DNA from: Legionella adelaidensis
Lineage (GTDB): Bacteria > Pseudomonadota > Gammaproteobacteria > Legionellales > Legionellaceae
Length of the DNA stretch: 64,000 nucleotides
Direction: 5' to 3'
Assembly: GCF_900637865.1 (NCBI RefSeq)
Contig: NZ_LR134418.1
Span: 310,001-374,000 of the forward strand
The notes below the pieces were generated by a model. The model did not search any database. It worked only from the letters and a program-made list of their open reading frames with translations, and was not told the origin of the DNA. Numbering within the stretch: the stretch's first letter is position 1; each line of letters starts with the position of its first letter. Below, piece by piece: positions 16,519 through 25,979 of this stretch. Position numbers and translations under genes: made by a program.

Positions 16519-19317
16519 TTATGAACTTAGCGGCTTTAGATATCTTTTCGCAAAAAGTTTAGCCGGTAGCGGCTCGCTAAAATAGAAACCTTGCTGGATC
16601 ACGCAATCTAGTTCATGTAATAATTCTGACTGCATTTTAGTTTCAATTCCTTCAGCAATTAATACCAACCCTGTATTTTTTGCCAGGTTAACAATGGCTT
16701 TGATAATACTTAAATTCCTTTTGTCACCCGGTAGCCCTTGAATAAAGACTCTATCGATTTTCATATTGTCTAGCGGCAACATTTGTAAATAGCGCATGGA
16801 AGAGTAGCCTGTACCGAAATCATCTATAGAAATACGACTTCCCAGATGATGAATCTGATTTAAAATGGAAATGGTTTCTGATAAGTTACCAATCAAGGAA
16901 CTTTCGGTTATTTCAAACTCAAGATTTTGCGGATTGACTTGTGTAGTCTCAATTATTTTAGTTATCTGACTCACCAGGTTTTCTTGGGTAAACTGTTTTG
17001 CGGCAATATTTATAGCTATGGGCGGCACTGATAAATTTTGTTTCTCCCACTCTTTTACTTGCCTACAGGCCTCATGAATTACCCACTCACCCAAAGGGAT
17101 AATCAGATTCGACTCTTCAGTCAAAGGTAAAAAATAATCAGGAAGCAATAATCCGAGCGTTGGATGCTCCCAGCGTAGTAGAACTTCAGCCCCGACTAAA
17201 GAAAAATTTTCACAATTTATTTTTGGTTGAAAATAAATCCTAAATTGTTCTTCTGTTAACGCAGTATATAGCTCTTGTAACATGCGATTACGTTCGCGTA
17301 CGATTTTTTCCAAAGCACTGGAGAAAAATACATAGCGATTTTTACCACTTTCTTTCGCTTTATACATCGACATATCAGCGAATTTAATGATTTCATCACT
17401 GTTATTAGAGTCCTCGGGGGCAATGACAATTCCAATACTTGCAGTAACATGAAACTCCGCGCCCTTAACATTATATGGTTTGGCAAAGACCTTTAACAAT
17501 TTATCAGCAGCGCTAATCGCTTTTTTGTGCGCCAAATCCGCACGCGGTATATCTGTCAGTAAAATAGTAAATTCATCACCACCTATACGGGCGATTAAAC
17601 CATTATGACCGATTGCATTTTGCATGGTTTGTGCAACTGAATAGAGGAAATTGTCTCCAACGCTATGTCCTAACGTATCATTAATATCCTTGAAATTATC
17701 CAAGTCCAGGAACATTAATACGCAATGGTGGCGTGCTTCTACGTTACGTATTAAAGCTCTATGTAACTGGTCTCTTAGTACCAAACGATTCGGTAAGCCC
17801 GTTAAATCATCATAATGCGCTTGGTAATAGAGCCGTTCTTCCCATTCGGCGTGGGTAAACGCAACCGCTGCTCGATAAAAAATATCATGTAGCTCTTCTG
17901 TATTGCAGTCATTTAGAGAATCTATATGATTAAAACCTAGTACAATCATGGCGGCAGGATCATTTTTATGTAAGATAGGGAAGATAATTAAATACCGGAT
18001 TCCGTATTCTTTAACGAAACTTAAATAAGCGGGGGCATCGACAACATTAAGATTAAGAGTTATTTCCCTTGAATATTGCAAATTTTTATATTCTTCCTTT
18101 TTAATTTCTACTACTTTTAGTATTTCATTACTATTTTCACCTGTCAGTACCCGTAAATCTATTTTGTTATTCCTTTTAAAAGAACCTAAAATAAGTAGAT
18201 CATAATCCACTAATTCTTTTAAACTGGCAAAAATAAGATTTAAAACTTTTTCCCCATCTTCGTTTTTTAAAATGCTCTGATCCAATACCGAGAGCAATGA
18301 TAATGTCCGAAATTGTTGTCTTAAATGTTTAGCCATACGGTTAAAGGCATCCCCCAACTCTTCGAATTCATCTCCGCTTTTAACTGTTACCGGTGTGGAA
18401 AAATCTCTACTGGCAATACGGCGGGTAGCGTTACGCAACTGCTCTAAAGGAATCAAATAACGGCGAATTTGAGATTGACTCAATAACATACTGACTAAAA
18501 AAGCAAAGAATATGGTAGGAAGCAAAATTTTATACAGGTTTTTTATTTGTGAGAACAGATTAGACTCTGGCTCAGCAAGAATAATTACCCAGTTAGTACT
18601 GTGGAATCTAAAGCGTAAAAATAAGCTCCAATAAGCCCCAATAAATTCTTTATTTTGTAGTTTCCAAGAAAAAACTCCGGTATCAGATTTTAATTTTTCA
18701 ACAAGAAAAGGACTGGGAATAGGAGAAACGCTAGTGCTATATATAACGTTATTATTTGTATCAAGAACCCATAGAAGACTCTGGTTAGTTAAATTAAAAT
18801 CCCATAATAAATCTTGGTTAATTTCTCCGACTAAAAATACCTCTTTATTCATTTTATGGGTAATAAAAAACCTATTCGTTTTACTCGTTTCCTCCCTCAC
18901 TATTGAAAGCGAACTATCGCCTGGAGAAGTTGGCAAATTGGGGGGCAAAAATAAGGCTGGACCGTGCAAAGAAAGAGCTTTTCCATTTTTTGCGATAATA
19001 CTTAAGGCTTTGAAGTCGGTAGCTAAATCCTCTAAATTTTCTGTGGATTTTATAAAATCTTTACCGTTAATAAAAATTAATGCTTTTCCTAATAAATTTA
19101 ACTGCTTATCTAGATTAGATAAGCGTCCAATGACGGCCATGCCGGCATTTTTAACATCCTGTCGAACTTGAACTTGGCTATTAAAGGTCAACTGGCGATT
19201 CAATTGTAAAACTAAAAAAATAGCTAAAAAGATAATCGGAATGAGTGCGGAAAGAATAAAGAGATAAAAGATACGATGAGCTACTTTGCTCTGAAAGAAT
19301 TTCCATTCAAGACGCAT
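16519..19317 (-). CDS. membrane GGDEF/EAL cyclic-di-GMP signalling protein
   Basis: A 932-residue sensor: membrane helix near residues 12-35, a periplasmic region of about 230 residues, a second helix near 265-285, a HAMP linker, a GAF-like domain (about 360-500), a GGDEF domain with intact RIGGDEF (GGDEF at 579-583), then an EAL domain. The EAL signature reads EVLLR at 711-715, with DDFGTGYSS and AEGIET motifs preserved. The GGDEF site looks cyclase-competent and the EAL site largely complete, so either or both activities are possible. The periplasmic ligand is unknown. It stands with the pseudopilin gene just upstream in the same direction. Confidence 0.92.
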   Translation of the reverse strand: MRLEWKFFQSKVAHRIFYLFILSALIPIIFLAIFLVLQLNRQLTFNSQVQVRQDVKNAGMAVIGRLSNLDKQLNLLGKALIFINGKDFIKSTENLEDLATDFKALSIIAKNGKALSLHGPALFLPPNLPTSPGDSSLSIVREETSKTNRFFITHKMNKEVFLVGEINQDLLWDFNLTNQSLLWVLDTNNNVIYSTSVSPIPSPFLVEKLKSDTGVFSWKLQNKEFIGAYWSLFLRFRFHSTNWVIILAEPESNLFSQIKNLYKILLPTIFFAFLVSMLLSQSQIRRYLIPLEQLRNATRRIASRDFSTPVTVKSGDEFEELGDAFNRMAKHLRQQFRTLSLLSVLDQSILKNEDGEKVLNLIFASLKELVDYDLLILGSFKRNNKIDLRVLTGENSNEILKVVEIKKEEYKNLQYSREITLNLNVVDAPAYLSFVKEYGIRYLIIFPILHKNDPAAMIVLGFNHIDSLNDCNTEELHDIFYRAAVAFTHAEWEERLYYQAHYDDLTGLPNRLVLRDQLHRALIRNVEARHHCVLMFLDLDNFKDINDTLGHSVGDNFLYSVAQTMQNAIGHNGLIARIGGDEFTILLTDIPRADLAHKKAISAADKLLKVFAKPYNVKGAEFHVTASIGIVIAPEDSNNSDEIIKFADMSMYKAKESGKNRYVFFSSALEKIVRERNRMLQELYTALTEEQFRIYFQPKINCENFSLVGAEVLLRWEHPTLGLLLPDYFLPLTEESNLIIPLGEWVIHEACRQVKEWEKQNLSVPPIAINIAAKQFTQENLVSQITKIIETTQVNPQNLEFEITESSLIGNLSETISILNQIHHLGSRISIDDFGTGYSSMRYLQMLPLDNMKIDRVFIQGLPGDKRNLSIIKAIVNLAKNTGLVLIAEGIETKMQSELLHELDCVIQQGFYFSEPLPAKLFAKRYLKPLSS

Positions 19318-19336
19318 GCTCCCTCGCTTTCAGTTC

Positions 19337-19939
19337 TTAATACTCAGATCCAAGTCCTATATAACCACCATTATTAGCTCTAACAACATCGTCTTGGCTT
19401 TCCGTAGCCCCTAAAGAAGCGGCTGTTTTACCGTCTTCTCCCATACTATATAGATCATAGTCTGAATTTATAGGATATAAGTTTTTATCTTTTCTTACTC
19501 GAGAATCCAATGACCTATCTGGAAGACTGGAAATATCTAAATATTGGTAAGGCTTGCCCCATGGGTCTAACTTATTATTGGCTCCAATCGCAAGTAAGTC
19601 TGCTGGGTATTTGTGACCAAATTCCATGTAAAAATTTTCAATGGCCAGCTCTATCTCTTTAATATCCTCAATCGCTCGCTGGATTTGAGACCGTTTATTG
19701 GATTCTTGATAAGAAGCGACAGTGAAACCAATAATTAATGAGATTAGGGAAATGACAATTAATAACTCAAGAATAGTAAAACCTTTATATACATTTTGGA
19801 AAGCTAAAGCAGGTTTTGTCGGTGAAGAAAGTCTTCTCCACAGTGATGAGAGGTTTCTACCTTCAATCCACTTGAGTATTAAAAAAAATTGATTTTTCAT
19901 GCCTAGTCCAAAACTCATTATTTTTTGGACAATTTTCAT
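19337..19939 (-). CDS. type II secretion/type IV pilin-like pseudopilin (GspG-like)
   Basis: A 200-residue protein with the prepilin peptidase motif KGFTILELL (cleavage after Gly, methylated Phe, Glu5) and a hydrophobic helix (IVISLISLIIGFTVASY). The C-terminal globular part contains DPWGKPYQY and GEDGK, the calcium-site region typical of GspG major pseudopilins. Oddly about 53 residues precede the cleavage site instead of fewer than 10. Internal ATGs at 19918 and 19900 still leave a long leader, and no start exists close to the motif. It is an orphan: no other T2SS gene is adjacent. Confidence 0.82.
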   Translation of the reverse strand: MKIVQKIMSFGLGMKNQFFLILKWIEGRNLSSLWRRLSSPTKPALAFQNVYKGFTILELLIVISLISLIIGFTVASYQESNKRSQIQRAIEDIKEIELAIENFYMEFGHKYPADLLAIGANNKLDPWGKPYQYLDISSLPDRSLDSRVRKDKNLYPINSDYDLYSMGEDGKTAASLGATESQDDVVRANNGGYIGLGSEY

Positions 19940-19996
19940 TGTCTTATTTTTATAGCTTGGACACAGAATAAAGAACTGTCAAAATTCTACCGTTTT

Positions 19997-20440
19997 TCAC
20001 ACCGAAGTAGGGACGTAGGGAGGTTCCGGTTCGCTCTCCTCGTTTAAAAGAGGAACTTCGCTTCGAGTAAAAATAGTTGCTGTAGTTCGTGTACCAATGG
20101 AAATAAGTTTTAGAACACTATCTACAAAAATACTGGATAGTAAATATAACGTATTCATCCCATGATAAAGTGCCGAGCCAGTATTGTTGGCGAAGCTAGG
20201 CAAGTTTAAAATTAAAAGGGAACCCAAGGCAAACATTATGCTTTTTATGGTCAGTAATAACTTTAAAACACTTCCCAAAAAACAATCCCACATTTTAAGA
20301 AAAAGCGAACCAACATCATTGAAAAAATCGTAATGAGATGGATATCTGGTGAAATAACCTTCCTCAGCAGGATAATTTTGCTCAACATAGGAAGCTTCTT
20401 TTTCTGCCCTCATTTGTTTGAACATAGTGATAATAAACAT
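19997..20440 (-). CDS. hypothetical membrane protein
   Basis: A 147-residue protein of no recognised family. It has a basic/acidic N-terminal part (KQMRAEKEASYVEQNYPAEE), a hydrophobic middle (SVLKLLLTIKSIMFALGSLLILNLPSF, then LYLLSSIFVDSVLKLISIG) and a Pro/Glu-rich tail. Probably two membrane-associated helices. An in-frame GTG lies 12 bases upstream; the ATG at 20440 is chosen. The AT-rich downstream gap and isolated position give no functional hint. Confidence 0.5.
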   Translation of the reverse strand: MFIITMFKQMRAEKEASYVEQNYPAEEGYFTRYPSHYDFFNDVGSLFLKMWDCFLGSVLKLLLTIKSIMFALGSLLILNLPSFANNTGSALYHGMNTLYLLSSIFVDSVLKLISIGTRTTATIFTRSEVPLLNEESEPEPPYVPTSV

Positions 20441-20533
20441 AACAACCCCCACCCGAGATGTTAAAAATTATATCAGAATGTGTATATAAAATAAATTTTA
20501 AAATTACAATAAAGCGAATAGCGTGTGACAGAG

Positions 20534-20641
20534 CAGGACTTACGCAAAACGTCGATGATTTTAATAAGAGAGTTTAGATTAACTAAATGACCGAATTAAA
20601 ATCATTTTTAACGAAGCGATCGACGTTTTGCGCAAGTCCTG
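20534..20641. mobile_element. MITE-like element with 23-bp terminal inverted repeats
   Basis: Ends 20534-20556 and 20619-20641 are inverted copies (CAGGACTTACGCAAAACGTC versus its complement, 22 of 23 matching). The inner part also pairs partly (GATGATTTTAAT and ATTAAAATCATT). Total length is about 108 bases with no coding capacity. This is the layout of a miniature transposable element mobilised by an IS whose ends begin CAGGACTTACGCA. No target duplication is evident. Confidence 0.65.
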
Positions 20642-20707
20642 AGATTAAACGCACACTAAGCAAAATTACTATACTTATAGTAGAATTAATAAGCCATGGA
20701 GGATATA

Positions 20708-20848
20708 ATGGATAAAATAAAAAATAAGAAAAGCTCCAAATCGCATCCAAACCAAACAAAAAAAGCCAAGAAAGTTCATACGGATAAGTTGCTAGATGAA
20801 GCCTTGGAGGAAACTTTTCCGGCAAGTGATGCGGTAGCCAAATACTAA
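20708..20848 (+). CDS. small basic protein with DEALEETFPASD motif
   Basis: A 46-residue protein. The first half is Lys/Ser-rich (MDKIKNKKSSKSHPNQTKK). The second half holds LLDEALEETFPASDAVA, a short conserved motif seen in many small uncharacterised proteobacterial proteins. A strong ribosome site (GGAGG) is five bases before the ATG. It lies between the MITE-like element and the CE-clan protease gene, same strand. Function unknown; the motif and ribosome site make it a credible gene. Confidence 0.7.
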   Translation: MDKIKNKKSSKSHPNQTKKAKKVHTDKLLDEALEETFPASDAVAKY

Positions 20849-20872
20849 AGCTTTTATAATTAATATGAAATA

Positions 20873-22369
20873 ATGCCTTTACTTTCCGAATTACGAACAG
20901 TAATACCTAACTATTGGTATACAACCGCTCAACTGAACGCAGTGGGCAAAGCATGGGAAAGTGAATCACCACACCATTTATTTCTGGTCTCTGAAAAAGT
21001 CTATAAAACAAAGCTGGCAGAAAGACATTTAATTCAAAAAAAGGACATTTTTCCCTTGAAGATTTTGCTGCCTCTTAATTGTGACGGCGACCATTGGACT
21101 TCAGTCGCTATTCAAGTTTCGCAAAAAGCTGGAAAAGCCCACATAAAAATTTCTTTTACCGATTCCAATAAATTTACCAATCTTTACATAACTCTCGACT
21201 CGGCAATTAAAGCAGAGGTAAGCCGCTTGAAAATTTTATTGCTGAAAGTGTACCCGCAAGCGGAAATAGAATCTGAAATTTACCCTTTTTCATGGAAACA
21301 AGAAGATTATTCCTCGTGTGGGCCCTACTCACTAGCTAATGGCATGCGTTGTTTAAATGAAGAGGGGTATCAACCGAACCCGGGGCGGGTCGCAATCCGC
21401 ATACAGCAATTAAATAAAATGGAATCTTCCATCGCTATTAAAGGTTGCTCCAACAACAATGAAATTGATGAAATCCTTACCTATTGGTTAAAAGACCGTA
21501 TTTCCCAAAATAAACCATATTTACTTACTTCCTCCGTCACCATGGAGTTGTTATGTTTAAACTATGCGAGAGCCATGGATCAAGATTATGAAGAAGTACG
21601 TAAGAAATTTGGGGAAGAGTATGATTACGATAGGAATCTGTTACGCTTTGTCCCAGTTAATATTAGATTACGCGAACTATTGAGAAAAAATCGTAGAGAA
21701 TTGCACTCCTCGACCAATCTGGAGAACGAATACGACAGAGTTCTTAAAGGTAATGTCATGGCACAATTAGAAAAAATTAGATTTAGCATTGCCAGGAAAA
21801 AAGGAGAATTAGTCTCTTATCGAATAATGGCTGAAGCATTGCCCCTTATCCAGAAATTAAATACTTCCGCAGTCATAAAAGAGCTTGATAAAATATTTGA
21901 TAATAGCCAGGAGTGCAAAACCCATTTAATTACCTTGGCAGAGATAGTAGGTTCCAGATCTATTGAAAACGATTATTCGCAGAAATTGATGAAATTAGCC
22001 CAGGCTTATAAGGCCGTTTTTGAAGCTTGGACAGCAATTAATACCTTGCCCTCCTTTTCTTTAGAATTCCCTATACAATTATTACATAACCAAATTGGGT
22101 TACTACAAAAAGCCGTAGCTAGAAATAAAGCAACACTAGTGGGTTCAATCGCTTACCTGATAAAAGATTTTTGTGATTATCTTTTAGAGTTTTGTAGCCT
22201 GGGGGTATGGATTCCTGATTACAAACAAATTGAATACATCAAACTTCAATTGCAAAAAGATACCAAAACCACATCCAATGCAGACTTCATGAAAGAACTG
22301 GATCAATTAGAACAGCTGGCTGGCGCTAAAAGAGCTGTTGAAGAATCCCTTCAACAGCTTCCGCTCTAA
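20873..22369 (+). CDS. candidate CE-clan (Ulp1/YopJ-fold) cysteine protease, effector-like
   Basis: A 498-residue protein of no named family recognised by direct reading. Residues 60-165 carry what looks like a CE-clan active site: His74 in GDHWTSVAI, Asp97 in SFTDSNK, Gln143 and Cys149 in KQEDYSSCGPYSLANG. The Gln to Cys spacing of six and the H-W and C-G contexts are those of Ulp1/SENP proteases and bacterial deubiquitinase effectors. The remaining 330 residues are mainly helical and charged, with no identified domain. Function as a deubiquitinase, deSUMOylase or acetyltransferase is inference from these motifs. There is no signal peptide, so type IV (Dot/Icm) delivery is plausible. It is 25 bases after the small basic gene and convergent with the SGNH lipase. 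Confidence 0.65.
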   Translation: MPLLSELRTVIPNYWYTTAQLNAVGKAWESESPHHLFLVSEKVYKTKLAERHLIQKKDIFPLKILLPLNCDGDHWTSVAIQVSQKAGKAHIKISFTDSNKFTNLYITLDSAIKAEVSRLKILLLKVYPQAEIESEIYPFSWKQEDYSSCGPYSLANGMRCLNEEGYQPNPGRVAIRIQQLNKMESSIAIKGCSNNNEIDEILTYWLKDRISQNKPYLLTSSVTMELLCLNYARAMDQDYEEVRKKFGEEYDYDRNLLRFVPVNIRLRELLRKNRRELHSSTNLENEYDRVLKGNVMAQLEKIRFSIARKKGELVSYRIMAEALPLIQKLNTSAVIKELDKIFDNSQECKTHLITLAEIVGSRSIENDYSQKLMKLAQAYKAVFEAWTAINTLPSFSLEFPIQLLHNQIGLLQKAVARNKATLVGSIAYLIKDFCDYLLEFCSLGVWIPDYKQIEYIKLQLQKDTKTTSNADFMKELDQLEQLAGAKRAVEESLQQLPL

Positions 22370-23901
22370 AGTTGTAAATCTCCTACTGCAGAACTTTTTA
22401 ACTCCCTCTCACGATCCAGTTCCCCTTTGGCTTTTTTCAAAGCAGGTATATTTAAATTCAAATTACCTAATGAATCAATCCACTGCAGTTTGGTAATTAC
22501 CTCCCTTGTGCGATGCCCTTGGTTATCCAGTGCATGGCGAAGTATGTCTACCAGGGAAGCATTCTTATAATCAATTCTACTTCTACGAAAAATGCCGAAC
22601 CATCCACTTAGAGCGCTTTTTAATGTTTTTTCGTATTCCGTAATAAAAGCAGCCTTTAATGCTTCCGGGGCTATATGTAATACTTCTTTTTGCACGGCTT
22701 CTTCTTTTGGTGCTACAAAATCAAAATTTTCTTCACAGTACTGGGAGATCTCTTGAGCCAAAATGGCATGCATATCCATAGTAGGATGGATATCATCCCA
22801 AAACATATACCCCTGAGACGGGGAAGTATGATCTTTGTTAATTCGAAAATCAGGGGAGCGCGTATAAGGTTTTGTAAGTTTATCTGCAGCAAAACCATAA
22901 GCAGTAGGGTTATGATAAACCCTATTAAAAATAGAAGCCACATCAAAAACATTGGTCGAGCAATGTACATAAGTTTTTTGCAAACGTTGGCATTCTTCTT
23001 GTAACCTTTCATTAAAATACTGACACCAGCGGCTGGCATTTTCCTGCTCTTCTTTACTTTTTGCCTGGAAACGGGGAGTAAGTGACAAATCGGGTAAATT
23101 AATCAAAACAAAATGGCGATAACCGTTTTTTATCAAGGCTTCTACGTTCGCAATCCTTGCTTTTAATACCCGTTCAACTACTTCTTTGCTAGGCCTGGAA
23201 TTAACGGTAATAAAATCATTTCCGCCCGACCATTCCATTACCAACGTTTGTTTTTTATGATGGGTAGAAACTTCATTTTTGGCATCATAAGCTAAAAGAG
23301 CCTCTCTTTTTTGCTTTAAATTGGCAAGAATCCAACGACTGGCACAAAGAGGGATATTAAGCGTAGGGGAATTACGATAATCATCTGCAGTTAATCCACC
23401 TTCATCATAATTACGAACAAAATCACGCCCTTGGTATTTAACATATAAATCATTGTCAAATGTGTAAGAACCTTCAATAAATGGTTGAACTTTTAGATCG
23501 TCACTAATAATACCATCAGCGATATCATCGTCTCTTAAACCAAAATGCTCCTCTTTCTTTTGCTGAATCTCATCAAACTCGGTTGCCTCTCTATTCTTTT
23601 TACTTCTATGAGTCAAAATATCGTCAGCCCTATCGGCTACATCCATATCGCCTTTTTTGTGCTGCTTTTCTTCTAATTCCTCGATAAGAAAGCGATTAAT
23701 CATATGCGCACTAAATAAATCGCTCCAGGCTAACCCATTGGTAAAGCGTCCTAAAGCGGTATATCTTTGCAATCCTGCTAAAGCAACCATAGGGATAACC
23801 CCTAAAAGCTTTCTGCGTTCTAAGGTGCCGCGGTCAGATAAGCTATCACCCATCATAATTACATGAGCAACTTTTTTTCTAGCAGAAATTATTTTTGTCA
23901 T
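22366..23901 (-). CDS. SGNH/GDSL-family lipase or phospholipase
   Basis: A 511-residue GDSL hydrolase. Block I is MMGDSLSDRGTLE with the nucleophilic Ser, block III is WSGGNDFI (oxyanion Gly/Asn), and the catalytic Asp/His pair is in MFWDDIHPTMDMHAIL. Relatives include Legionella PlaA/PlaC-type lysophospholipase/acyltransferases. No signal peptide is evident, so it is not obviously a type II substrate. An insertion of about 120 charged residues (about 60-180) separates blocks I and III. A TTG 12 bases upstream keeps the frame open, but the ATG at 23901 is preferred. The last four bases overlap the convergent protease gene. Confidence 0.85.
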   Translation of the reverse strand: MTKIISARKKVAHVIMMGDSLSDRGTLERRKLLGVIPMVALAGLQRYTALGRFTNGLAWSDLFSAHMINRFLIEELEEKQHKKGDMDVADRADDILTHRSKKNREATEFDEIQQKKEEHFGLRDDDIADGIISDDLKVQPFIEGSYTFDNDLYVKYQGRDFVRNYDEGGLTADDYRNSPTLNIPLCASRWILANLKQKREALLAYDAKNEVSTHHKKQTLVMEWSGGNDFITVNSRPSKEVVERVLKARIANVEALIKNGYRHFVLINLPDLSLTPRFQAKSKEEQENASRWCQYFNERLQEECQRLQKTYVHCSTNVFDVASIFNRVYHNPTAYGFAADKLTKPYTRSPDFRINKDHTSPSQGYMFWDDIHPTMDMHAILAQEISQYCEENFDFVAPKEEAVQKEVLHIAPEALKAAFITEYEKTLKSALSGWFGIFRRSRIDYKNASLVDILRHALDNQGHRTREVITKLQWIDSLGNLNLNIPALKKAKGELDRERELKSSAVGDLQL

Positions 23902-24036
23902 ATTTATACCCAAGGAAAAAATATCAATTATATCATTTTAGTAAAAAAAATAACCACTTTTCCTATCTATTTTACTCAGTATTTACAATAAAAAATGCCA
24001 TACTTAAATAAATCTACTGAGTACATAAAGGGATTT

Positions 24037-25350
24037 ATGGAACCTCAAATCACTCAAAAACTCATTCAAATAATCAATGAAGAAATTATCCCCCTTGCAC
24101 CTGTATCATGTGCCTATAAGAGCATTATTCGTCAAATTGGCGATTGCTCCATAGTATTAATAGGGGAAGCGACCCATGGTACAGAAGAATTTTATCAAAT
24201 TCGTATGGAAATTTCGGAAATATTAATTAAAAAACATGGTTTTATGGCCATTGCCATCGAAGGAGATTGGCCGGATGCTTATCAAGTTCACCGCTACTTA
24301 CAAGGAAATAGCCCGATAAATAATGCTACTGAGGTTTTAAATGTGTTTAAACGTTTCCCTTCATGGATGTGGCGTAATCTCTCTATGGTCGCTTTTTTGC
24401 AAAAATTAAGAACATTCAATGACTCTTTACCGCCCCAGGAAAAAATAGGATTTTATGGCTTAGATTTATACAGCTTGAATACGTCGATGGAAGCAGTTAT
24501 TGAGTTTTTAAGAAAGAAAGATCCCGTAGCCGCCCAAAGGGCGATTAACCGTTACTCCTGCTTTGACCATGTAAAAGTAGACCCGCAACTATATGGTTAT
24601 CTTTCCGCTTTAAAACCCAAAAAATCTTGTTTGGACGAGGTTGTTACGCAACTATTAGAAATGCAGCATCACGCTTTCAAGTATATAAAAGCAGATGGTT
24701 TACGCGCTGAAGATGAATACTTTTTTGCTACGCAAAATGCACGCCTGGTTAAAAACGCTGAAAATTATTACCGTAACTTGCTTGAAGACCATATTACCAC
24801 GTGGAATATTAGAGATACACATATGGCAGAAACAGTGAATGTAATTGCAGACCATTTACAAAAGCGACGGAATCAGCCTGCCAAATTAATAGTATGGGCG
24901 CACAATTCCCATGTTGGAGATGCCAGAGCCACGGAAATGGGTCAAAAAGGAGAAGTGAACTTAGGCCAGCTTTTGCGAGAAACGCATGATAAAAATGTAT
25001 ATACTTTAGGATTTTCAACGTACCAAGGAACAGTCACAGCGGCTAATAACTGGGGTGAACCTCCGCAGCAAAAAAGAATCTTACCCGGTAGCCCTGGAAG
25101 CTATGAGCTACTATTTCACAATGCCTGTCACCAGAATTTTGTATTACATCTTAATCAAAATGCAAAACTTGAAAAGTTCTTAAATGTCCCTCATTTACAA
25201 AGAGCAATTGGTGTCATCTACCGGCCTGAAACCGAGCGGTTCAGCCACTATTTTTTAACTCACTTACCATTACAATTTGACAGTTTAATTCACATCGACA
25301 CAACCAATTTTCTAAAACCTGTGGATACGAAGACGCAGACTCACCTTTAA
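24037..25350 (+). CDS. erythromycin esterase family protein
   Basis: A 437-residue member of the erythromycin esterase (EreA/SucC-like) superfamily. Landmarks are IGEATHGTEEFYQIR (catalytic His/Glu region), AIEGDWPDAYQVHRYL and WAHNSHVGDARATEMG. The clinical enzymes open macrolide rings, but most chromosomal homologues have unknown substrates, so macrolide resistance should not be assumed. The frame is open from an ATG at 23995, which lacks a ribosome site; the ATG at 24037 has AAGGGA just before it. It is divergent from the SGNH lipase gene. Confidence 0.86.
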   Translation: MEPQITQKLIQIINEEIIPLAPVSCAYKSIIRQIGDCSIVLIGEATHGTEEFYQIRMEISEILIKKHGFMAIAIEGDWPDAYQVHRYLQGNSPINNATEVLNVFKRFPSWMWRNLSMVAFLQKLRTFNDSLPPQEKIGFYGLDLYSLNTSMEAVIEFLRKKDPVAAQRAINRYSCFDHVKVDPQLYGYLSALKPKKSCLDEVVTQLLEMQHHAFKYIKADGLRAEDEYFFATQNARLVKNAENYYRNLLEDHITTWNIRDTHMAETVNVIADHLQKRRNQPAKLIVWAHNSHVGDARATEMGQKGEVNLGQLLRETHDKNVYTLGFSTYQGTVTAANNWGEPPQQKRILPGSPGSYELLFHNACHQNFVLHLNQNAKLEKFLNVPHLQRAIGVIYRPETERFSHYFLTHLPLQFDSLIHIDTTNFLKPVDTKTQTHL

Positions 25351-25417
25351 TTGACTAAAAATAAAAAGAAAACTAAGCTTCAAATGCCCTTAATTATTAA
25401 AGAAAAAAGGAATTTTT

Positions 25418-25804
25418 ATGACACAACAACCCTCCGTTGGACAATTTTGTTGGAATGAACTGGCTACTCCCGATGTTAAAAAAGCAAAAGATTTTTACAG
25501 TAAAGTATTTGGCTGGCAGTTTAAAGATCACAAAATGGATCAAATGACGTATACAATTGTAGAATCAAACGACCAAGGATTTGCAGGGATTTGGGAAATT
25601 CCTTCCGAGCAACAAAGTCACATCCCTCCTCATTGGATGGCTTATATATTAGTAGATGACATTGATTCATTTCTAGACAAAGCTAAACAACATGGCGCAA
25701 AAGAAATCAAAGAAGTGACCCAAGCAGGAGAAATGGGCAAATTTGCCATAATAACTGATCCCACTGGAGCACATTTAGCACTTTGGGAATCTAATTCTAA
25801 ATAA
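25418..25804 (+). CDS. VOC (glyoxalase/bleomycin-resistance) family protein
   Basis: A 128-residue single-module VOC fold protein: FCWNELATPDVKKAKDFYSKVFGWQF at the start and DPTGAHLALWE at the end. The family covers metal-dependent dioxygenases, isomerases and binding proteins; no substrate can be deduced. A GGAA ribosome site precedes the ATG, and a stem-loop terminator follows at 25813-25845. It may be co-transcribed with the erythromycin-esterase-like gene 68 bases upstream. Confidence 0.85.
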   Translation: MTQQPSVGQFCWNELATPDVKKAKDFYSKVFGWQFKDHKMDQMTYTIVESNDQGFAGIWEIPSEQQSHIPPHWMAYILVDDIDSFLDKAKQHGAKEIKEVTQAGEMGKFAIITDPTGAHLALWESNSK

Positions 25805-25812
25805 GCACTCAG

Positions 25813-25845
25813 TAAACCTGTATTAAATTGCGTAATACAGGTTTA
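25813..25845 (+). terminator. stem-loop terminator after VOC gene
   Basis: Perfect 13-base arms (TAAACCTGTATTA and TAATACAGGTTTA) around a 7-base loop, nine bases after the stop of the VOC gene, followed by an AT-rich stretch without a long T-run. Confidence 0.65.
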
Positions 25846-25979
25846 TTATACTATCCATCAATAATGACTTCTTCTACTCGTCAAGTAAGTACCCACTCCC
25901 CTTTATTTCAGTGCACATTTCCTATTCAGCAAATTTTGAGATAAATAGTAAAGCGCATTGGAATGGTGAATCGGACAGA

